From Thermodesulfovibrionia bacterium (GTDB lineage: Bacteria > Nitrospirota > Thermodesulfovibrionia > UBA6902), in the NCBI GenBank assembly GCA_947258735.1, contig CAMYJJ010000085.1, positions 1 through 10,650 of the forward strand: 10,650 nucleotides of DNA, given 5' to 3'. Every line of letters begins with the position of its first letter. The first letter of the stretch is position 1. Positions 6,224 to 10,650 of the stretch are shown piece after piece. Below the pieces are notes generated by a model, which was not told the origin of the DNA, did not search any database, and was given only the letters and a program-made list of their open reading frames with translations. A program made the translations under genes and the position numbers.

Positions 6224-8089
6224 CTACTGATCGACGGGAGCATTCAGCTTCTCTTCAAATTCCCTTGAGCTGATATCAAACCTTTCATGGAGAAGCTCCA
6301 GTTCAACAAAAAGCCGTTCTACTCTGGATTTTAAATCATGAATGGCCATTGAAAGCCCTTTTATTTTTTCACCGTCACCTTTTACCGAGGCCTCAAGGAG
6401 AGCCTTATTATCAAGTTCTATCTTTTCTTCCAGGTCTACGATCTCCTGCTCTGTTTTATCGATCTTCTTCTGAAGCGAATTGAGAACACGTGATTTCTCA
6501 TTAATAAGCTCTGCCCTCATACGCCGGAGCTGCTTTTTATTCAGCTTGCTCTCTGCTGCAGATATTTTGTTATTTTTTGTCTGCACAGGTTCCTGTTCAT
6601 CCTTCCATCCCACCCTGTTAAGAAAGTCCTGGTACGTACCCTCAAACAAAAAGACTCTGTTGTCATCAAAAACAATCAGCCGTGTTGCCAGGGCATGAAG
6701 AATCATCTCACTGTGAGTAACTATGATGACGGACCCGCTGAACGCATCAACCGCCTCAAGCAGGGATTCTGTAGACTCCATATCAAGATGATTGGTAGGT
6801 TCATCAAGCAGCAGCATATTTGCAGGACTGACAAGCAGTTTGCCCAGCAATACCCTGCTCTTTTCACCTCCTGAGAGCACGCTTATTTTTTTCAATGCAG
6901 TGTCTCCCGAAAACATCATGACCCCGCATATGCCCCGTGCAATCCCCCTGTTCTGGTCAGGATGTGCATCCATGATTTCCTGTTCAACGGTTTTCGTTGG
7001 ATCAAGGCGGACTATATTTGTCTGGCCAAAGTAGGCAAGTCTCAGGTTTTTGTGATTTCTTATGCTCCCTTCCTGTGGGATCAGTTCACCTGCCAGAAGG
7101 TTAAGGAGCGTCGTCTTTCCCTTGCCGTTTTTTCCTATGATGGCTATGCGCTCCTTTTTGCCGACAAAAAAACTTAACCTCTCGATCAATGGAGGGATGT
7201 CAGGATCAAAACCGAATGAGATGTCTCTTATCTCCATATACTGCCTGCCAGTAAAGGGTGCTGCATTAAATGTAAATTCAAGGTTTCTCAGATCAACCAG
7301 CTTTTCCTTTTCATCTTTCTTTTGAAGAGCCTTGACCCTGGACTGAACAGCCTTTGCCTTGGTTGCCTTTGCCCTGAACCTGTTTATAAACTGCTGTACC
7401 TCTTTCCGTTTTTTCTCATCATTGATCCTGGTTTTTTCATATATCTCTTCTTCCATCAATAACTGACTGTATATTTTTTCTGTAGGTCCGCTGACCTTTT
7501 TCATCCTGCTGCGGTGTATGGCCATGGTATGGGTCGTAACGCTGTCCATGAAACTGCGGTCATGAGTGATAATTATCAACTCCTTTTTCCAGTTTCTCAG
7601 AAACTGACGCAGCCAGCGCATTGATACGATATCGAGGTAGTTTGTAGGTTCATCCAGAAGCAGGAGGTTTGGGTCTGAAACAAGGACCTTGGCAAGGTTC
7701 AGCCTTATCTGAAATCCCCCTGACAGTTCCATGGGATCAAGAATAAAGTCTTCCGCAGAAAAGCCAAGTCCCATCAGTACGGCTTCAGCCTTATACGTCT
7801 CATCTATCCCCATATCACTATCAGGAAGACTGAGGCAGGCTTCCTTCAGAACTGTTTTCTCTGAGAACTGTATGTGCTGTGACAGATGGCCTATTGAATA
7901 TCCCCCCGGAGCAGTAATCACTCCTGAATCGGCTTTCTCCTGGCCAAGGATGATCCTGAACAGCGTGGTTTTCCCATGCCCGTTTCTTCCGACCAGCCCA
8001 ACCCTTTCTCCGGGATTAACCGTAAAACCCACCTTATCAAAGACAACCTGTGATCCATATGATTTACATACATTATCTGCCTGCACCAT
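6224..8089 (-). CDS. ABC-F family ATPase, YheS-like
   Basis: Soluble protein of 621 residues with two ABC ATPase domains and no membrane segments, as in ABC-F proteins that act on the ribosome. Domain 1 has Walker A GRNGHGKT (34-41), signature LSGG (122-125), Walker B LLLLDEP (142-148) and switch His176. Domain 2 has Walker A GKNGKGKT (319-326), signature LSGGEKSR (405-412), Walker B with LLLDEPTNHLD (426-436) and His459. The interdomain linker (about 200-270) carries FRAKATKAKAVQSRVKAL, which closely matches E. coli YheS. The tail (about 510-615) is charged and coiled-coil-like, as in YheS and Uup. Length is close to YheS (637). Known ABC-F roles are in translation elongation, relief of stalled ribosomes or protection from ribosome-targeting antibiotics; which applies here cannot be read from sequence. 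The second switch region is THSE instead of the usual SHDR. The ATG at 8089 begins the normal first strand of domain 1; its Shine-Dalgarno is weak. It is the first of five minus-strand genes. Confidence 0.94.
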   Translation of the reverse strand: MVQADNVCKSYGSQVVFDKVGFTVNPGERVGLVGRNGHGKTTLFRIILGQEKADSGVITAPGGYSIGHLSQHIQFSEKTVLKEACLSLPDSDMGIDETYKAEAVLMGLGFSAEDFILDPMELSGGFQIRLNLAKVLVSDPNLLLLDEPTNYLDIVSMRWLRQFLRNWKKELIIITHDRSFMDSVTTHTMAIHRSRMKKVSGPTEKIYSQLLMEEEIYEKTRINDEKKRKEVQQFINRFRAKATKAKAVQSRVKALQKKDEKEKLVDLRNLEFTFNAAPFTGRQYMEIRDISFGFDPDIPPLIERLSFFVGKKERIAIIGKNGKGKTTLLNLLAGELIPQEGSIRNHKNLRLAYFGQTNIVRLDPTKTVEQEIMDAHPDQNRGIARGICGVMMFSGDTALKKISVLSGGEKSRVLLGKLLVSPANMLLLDEPTNHLDMESTESLLEAVDAFSGSVIIVTHSEMILHALATRLIVFDDNRVFLFEGTYQDFLNRVGWKDEQEPVQTKNNKISAAESKLNKKQLRRMRAELINEKSRVLNSLQKKIDKTEQEIVDLEEKIELDNKALLEASVKGDGEKIKGLSMAIHDLKSRVERLFVELELLHERFDISSREFEEKLNAPVDQ

Positions 8090-8143
8090 CTTTTATTTCA
8101 TTCCATTAGTTTCTGTTTGTTTTTACACTTAATTCGTCTGCAA

Positions 8144-8253
8144 GTCATTCCGGCATCCTGCCTGCCGGTCGAAGCGACTCTCGTGAAAACTCGCATCGAG
8201 AATCCAGACTTTATTGTACACCTGGATACCCGATTGCTACCTTCGGGTATGAC
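8144..8253. repeat. Compound inverted-repeat element (MITE/REP-like), about 110 bp
   Basis: The ends are imperfect inverted repeats: GTCATTCCGG on the left, and GTCATACCCG when the right end is read on the other strand. Inside are three hairpins: CCGGCA/TGCCGG (8150-8155 with 8163-8168), GACTCTCG/CGAGAATC with one mismatch (8176-8183 with 8197-8204), and a perfect 8-bp ATACCCGA/TCGGGTAT (8226-8233 with 8243-8250). AATCCAG and CTGGAT motifs sit near the centre, typical of dispersed GTCATTCC...GGAATCCAG repeats seen in many bacterial genomes; the ATTCCC-N-GGGAAT layout is comparable to neisserial dRS3 repeats. It encodes nothing. A half copy occurs at 6149-6182. Confidence 0.65.
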
Positions 8254-8459
8254 AAACATTAAAGGAGCAATGTATACAAAGTCTCTATTGAAAAATTCAT
8301 TTATTATTCATTACAAACACTATGTGTAATATTCTATGATTTAATGCAAAGTAACACAAATCAGTTCCTGAACATTGGCAGATGAAGGGAGCTCATATTG
8401 TACTAAAGGCTTATATTAAGATTTCCTGATAAAGATCCGTTAATACTACTATCAGCAAA

Positions 8460-8490
8460 CTGCCTTTATGCTGTCTCAACAGGAAGGCAG
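8460..8490 (+). other. Hairpin in the presumed leader of the small gene at 8564
   Basis: A 31-base inverted repeat: outer stem CTGCCTT/AAGGCAG (8460-8466 with 8484-8490, 7 perfect pairs), an asymmetric internal loop, then inner stem CTGT/ACAG closing a CTCA loop. No T-run follows on the plus strand, so it is not a standard intrinsic terminator. It ends 73 bases before the ATG at 8564. Role unknown: RNA leader structure, operator-like site or chance. Confidence 0.4.
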
Positions 8491-8550
8491 GTGGCACATT
8501 ATCAGTAAGAATGATGATAAAACACTGACGTGCATATAATTGAAAATACC

Positions 8551-8556
8551 GGGAGG
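8551..8556 (+). promoter_or_regulatory. Shine-Dalgarno GGGAGG deciding the start at 8564
   Basis: GGGAGG lies 7 bases before ATG 8564. The same frame extends upstream to a TTG at 8540, but that codon lies upstream of this site and has no Shine-Dalgarno of its own, so the ATG is preferred. Confidence 0.75.
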
Positions 8557-8563
8557 TCCCAAT

Positions 8564-8836
8564 ATGAATGAAATGGCATTGGAAGAAAGCATCTATATTA
8601 AACAGAGCAAAAGCAGCCTGGGCGGTGGTGCAACATTAAAAGAACGTACTCTTGAGTCGTACTGGTATCCAAATAAAATCGAAAATGGAATGGTAGAACT
8701 CTTTCTCTTAACACATGATTTCCAGGGGGTGCTTGGTATTCGTGAAACTGTCTCTGTTGAAGAGTTTGAGCGGGAATATTCAGCTAAAGATGACAGTCAC
8801 GAAACGTATATGAATTTGAAGAAAAAGATGCGCTGA
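8564..8836 (+). CDS. Hypothetical small soluble protein (90 aa)
   Basis: Not recognised. It has 90 residues with no signal peptide and no membrane segment. A polar, Gly/Ser-containing N-terminus (SKSSLGGGA, residues 15-23) is followed by a section with beta-strand character containing two aromatics (YWYP, 33-36), NGMVELFLLTHDFQGVLGIRETV (split here as NGMVELFLLT, 41-50, then HDFQGVLGIRETV, 51-63), then an acidic stretch VEEFEREY and a basic end LKKKMR. It is preceded by GGGAGG and probably has its own promoter in the intergenic region. It faces the small gene at 8849-9079, with only 12 bp between the two stops. It could be a small regulatory or stress protein, but nothing in the sequence establishes this. 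Confidence 0.65.
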   Translation: MNEMALEESIYIKQSKSSLGGGATLKERTLESYWYPNKIENGMVELFLLTHDFQGVLGIRETVSVEEFEREYSAKDDSHETYMNLKKKMR

Positions 8837-8848
8837 GACATTAATGTA

Positions 8849-9079
8849 TCAGGATTTATAAACAAACACACTGTTACAGAACTCGCAATAGGTGGCCCTG
8901 TCCTCCCTGACCTGGCTGTCTTTAAAATATTCTACATGCTTCAATTCAAGCTGCCTTGTCTCATTGCTCTTTTCACATACATGATCAATACTCTCTCTGT
9001 CACATTCAATGTATGTGTAATTATCGTCAGGGTTCGATAATAACGCTATTATTTCCATCTCTTTATCGTAGTCGTCCAC
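8849..9079 (-). CDS. Hypothetical small protein with CxxC motif (76 aa, GTG start)
   Basis: Not recognised. AGGAGG 8 bases upstream supports a GTG start at 9079, giving 76 residues. An ATG at 9121 would add 14 residues, but they run through the Shine-Dalgarno and a palindrome, so that start is unlikely. The N-terminal half is acidic (DDYDKEMEI). Four cysteines are present: Cys26, Cys35, and Cys65/Cys68 in YCEFC near the C-terminus, with His33 and His48 between. That could bind a metal such as zinc, as in small zinc ribbons, but spacing alone does not prove it. No signal peptide or membrane segment. It converges on the 90-residue gene at 8564-8836. Confidence 0.62.
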   Translation of the reverse strand: MDDYDKEMEIIALLSNPDDNYTYIECDRESIDHVCEKSNETRQLELKHVEYFKDSQVREDRATYCEFCNSVFVYKS

Positions 9080-9087
9080 AGTGATTG

Positions 9088-9093
9088 CCTCCT
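9088..9093 (-). promoter_or_regulatory. Shine-Dalgarno AGGAGG deciding the GTG start at 9079
   Basis: A perfect AGGAGG on the minus strand, 8 bases before GTG 9079. It lies inside the longer frame that begins at ATG 9121, which argues that the longer frame is not the true start. Confidence 0.75.
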
Positions 9094-9099
9094 GATAAA

Positions 9100-9117
9100 A
9101 CATATTTGAAAATATGT
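9100..9117. promoter_or_regulatory. Perfect 8-bp-arm palindrome upstream of the CxxC small gene (operator candidate)
   Basis: ACATATTTGAAAATATGT has 8-bp perfect arms separated by GA. It ends six bases upstream of the Shine-Dalgarno of the minus-strand gene at 9079, where a dimeric repressor could act. The site is AT-rich, so chance occurrence is possible. No protein can be assigned to it. Confidence 0.35.
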
Positions 9118-9251
9118 GCAATAGTATATCATGCTTCGTACTGAAGTTGTCTTAATTTATATGGTTATGCTCAATATTCATAAGATCGAATTTTAGTTCA
9201 TCATCGCATATACTTAAAGGTATTATTCAAGTTTCATTGGAGACGTATGTG

Positions 9252-9257
9252 AGGAGG
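9252..9257 (+). promoter_or_regulatory. Shine-Dalgarno AGGAGG deciding the TolC-family start at 9266
   Basis: Two in-frame ATGs follow, at 9260 and 9266. The spacing is 2 bases to the first and 8 to the second, so 9266 is preferred. The choice changes the signal peptide by only two residues. Confidence 0.75.
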
Positions 9258-9265
9258 TAATGATT

Positions 9266-10650
9266 ATGAAGAACTATAATACATATCTTTATTATCCGGT
9301 ATGCTTAATGCTTGCTATCCTGCTTATTTACCATCCTGCTGCTTCCCTTGAAACACCAGAAACTGTTATGGACCTATCACTTGAAGAGGGAAAACTCATG
9401 CTGCTTCAGAACAATATTGATATGGCAATACAGCAGATTATTCCCCTCATTGAGACGGAAAGAGCCTTTTCTGAAAAAGGGGGTTTTGATCCTCAATTGT
9501 CCGCCTCCTTTAAGCGCGAGGACTCTTCCACACCACTCAGTTCACGTTCATCGGTTGCCGCAGGAGGGAAATCATCTGTTGAAACTGAGGTATACAGTTT
9601 CCGTGCTGACCTGTCAGGGACATTTTCAACAGGCACTGAATATTCTTTGGCGTTTGATAATACAGCGATTGAAAACACCTTTAACAGTTTCAATGCTGAA
9701 TATGATTCGTTCGCGGGCATACGGATTACACATCCGCTCCTCAGGGACTCCGGCAGAAGAGTGAATGCATATAATATAATCATAGCCAGGAAAAACCATG
9801 ACCAGTCTGTCAGCGACCTGAAACTGCATACAATCAACACGCTCTCCCGTTACAAAAAAGCATATTGGAACCTGGTGCTTGCCCTTGAGGACCAAAAAGT
9901 AAAAGAAGAGGCATTGAAACTTGCCCAGTCACTTCTTGACCTGAACCGTAAACGGCTTAAAGCGGAAATCACATCACAGCTGGAAGTCACCCGGGCGGAA
10001 GCAGGAGTGGCATCCCGGAATGAAGACCTGATTATATCAATAAGTGAAGTTGCTGCAAAAGAAAATGAGCTGAAAATATTAATCACACATGATATGTATG
10101 CACTCAGGAATGTCAGGATAGCGCCTTCAAATAAACCTCAGGTATTTAAGACAACATTTGATCTGCCTGACGATTACCGGCAGGGAATTGAGAACAGGCC
10201 TGATTATACAAAAGCAATGACAGAGATGGATAAACATGAAATAACCGTCCAGTATGAAAAAAACCAGACATATCCGAATATCGATCTCGAAGCAAGTTAC
10301 GGGTTAAACGGACTGGGGAACAGTCTTAGTGATTCTCTGGATGATATGCATAATAATGATGAATGGAGTGTCGGTGTAGCAGTTCATGTCCCGCTCGGAA
10401 ATCGAAGGGCAAAAGGGAACCTGAACATTGCACAGCTTGAGGCAAGACAGGGACTGCTGCAACTTAAAAAGCTTGAGCAGGAGATAATAATCGAGATAGA
10501 TAATGCCATACGGTCAGTGGAGACAAATTTGCAGCGCATCGAAGCTGCCAGGGTATCAAAGCGTCTGGCAGATGAATCACTGAAGGCTGAAGAGATAAAA
10601 CTGAAAGAGGGGCTTTCCACCAGTCATGATGTTCTAGAGTTTCAGGAGGA
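9266..10650 (+). CDS. TolC-family outer membrane efflux protein (3' partial)
   Basis: Outer-membrane channel subunit of the TolC/OEP family, expected to trimerise into a beta-barrel with a long periplasmic alpha-barrel and to serve as exit duct of a tripartite efflux pump or type I secretion system. 461 full codons are visible before the window edge. Residues 1-27 form a signal peptide (hydrophobic core, HPAAS near the cleavage point); Cys13 lies inside the core and has no lipobox. The first OEP repeat shows the usual pattern: DLSLEEGKLMLLQNN (residues 36-50), a strand region with HPLLRDSGRR, then long helices with SRYKKAYWNLVLALE and RAEAGVASRNEDL. The second repeat begins at RPDY (311-314), followed by YPNIDLEASYGLNG and VHVPLGNRRAKG, then helices ending in the typical GLSTSHDVLEFQE. 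The missing tail is probably short. The partner pump genes should lie to the right, beyond the window. No clear promoter was found in 9122-9250. Confidence 0.93.
   Translation, partial: MKNYNTYLYYPVCLMLAILLIYHPAASLETPETVMDLSLEEGKLMLLQNNIDMAIQQIIPLIETERAFSEKGGFDPQLSASFKREDSSTPLSSRSSVAAGGKSSVETEVYSFRADLSGTFSTGTEYSLAFDNTAIENTFNSFNAEYDSFAGIRITHPLLRDSGRRVNAYNIIIARKNHDQSVSDLKLHTINTLSRYKKAYWNLVLALEDQKVKEEALKLAQSLLDLNRKRLKAEITSQLEVTRAEAGVASRNEDLIISISEVAAKENELKILITHDMYALRNVRIAPSNKPQVFKTTFDLPDDYRQGIENRPDYTKAMTEMDKHEITVQYEKNQTYPNIDLEASYGLNGLGNSLSDSLDDMHNNDEWSVGVAVHVPLGNRRAKGNLNIAQLEARQGLLQLKKLEQEIIIEIDNAIRSVETNLQRIEAARVSKRLADESLKAEEIKLKEGLSTSHDVLEFQE

Larger units (their letters stand above)
8090..8563. 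other. 474-bp intergenic region between divergent genes
   Basis: No credible protein gene. It separates the minus-strand ABC-F gene from the plus-strand small gene at 8564. It contains a compound inverted-repeat element (8144-8253) and a separate hairpin (8460-8490), each listed on its own. A 19-codon ORF with an AAAGGAG only two bases before its ATG (8270) was considered and not called. A TATAAT hexamer at 8535-8540 has no matching -35 hexamer. Both flanking genes must start transcription here or further out, but no promoter could be placed with confidence. Confidence 0.5.

Noticed and set aside
7731..8132. Plus-strand ORF of 133 codons
   Set aside because: Antisense to the N-terminal half of the ABC-F gene, which carries Walker A and signature motifs there.
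8270..8329. 19-codon ORF preceded by AAAGGAG
   Set aside because: Spacing between the purine run and the ATG is only two bases, the product is very short, and nothing supports it; a chance match is likely.
8535..8540. TATAAT upstream of the gene at 8564 as a promoter
   Set aside because: No -35 match at normal spacing, and the resulting leader would barely include the Shine-Dalgarno.
8838..8847. ACATTAATGT palindrome between the convergent small genes as a bidirectional terminator
   Set aside because: Ten bases, no loop and no flanking T-runs; too short to terminate.
9312..9764. Plus-strand ORF of 150 codons overlapping the TolC-family gene, and minus-strand frames at 9493-9895, 9850-10086 and 10384-10620
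   Set aside because: Out-of-frame shadows of the TolC-family gene, whose own frame has a signal peptide and OEP motifs from 9266 to the window end.

Overview
This 10.65 kb window comes from a diderm (Gram-negative-type) bacterium of moderate AT content. The evidence for an outer membrane is an AsmA-like envelope protein, an outer-membrane-type lipoprotein and a TolC-family channel. The style of the DUF1318 lipoprotein (N-terminal lipidated segment joined to a YdbL-like domain) and the dispersed GTCATTCC-type repeats recall Nitrospirota or the former Deltaproteobacteria, but that placement is an impression and was not tested.

Layout. Positions 1-8089 hold five genes, all on the minus strand. 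In transcription order they are: a YheS-like ABC-F ATPase (8089-6224); an 87-residue membrane protein (6141-5878); a large YdbH/AsmA-like protein (5743-2843); a DUF1318 lipoprotein combining YnbE-like and YdbL-like parts (2709-2089); and a PiT-family phosphate transporter with a C-terminal PhoU-like helical region, cut off by the left window edge (1845-1). Gaps between them are 82-243 bp, with no convincing terminator, so partial co-transcription is possible. Positions 8090-8563 form a 474-bp intergenic stretch with a compound inverted-repeat element (8144-8253) and a separate hairpin (8460-8490). Two small unrecognised genes follow, facing each other: 8564-8836 (+) and 8849-9079 (-). From 9266 a TolC-family outer-membrane efflux protein runs off the right edge.

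How the genes relate. The clearest functional unit is ydbH-like plus ynbE/ydbL-like. In E. coli ydbH-ynbE-ydbL is an operon whose products are linked to phospholipid transport between the inner and outer membranes. Here the order is kept, and the lipoprotein and DUF1318 parts sit in one polypeptide. The ABC-F protein (ribosome-associated ATPase), the phosphate transporter and the TolC protein are common types with no evident mechanistic link to that unit.

I found no mobile-element transposase, CRISPR array, tRNA or rRNA, and no defence-system signature. Most of the window is ordinary. The parts worth a second look are the fused YnbE-YdbL-like lipoprotein, the dispersed inverted-repeat family (one full and one half copy, the half copy sitting in a translation start region), the small-gene pair with its palindromic upstream site, and the PhoU-like tail on the phosphate transporter.
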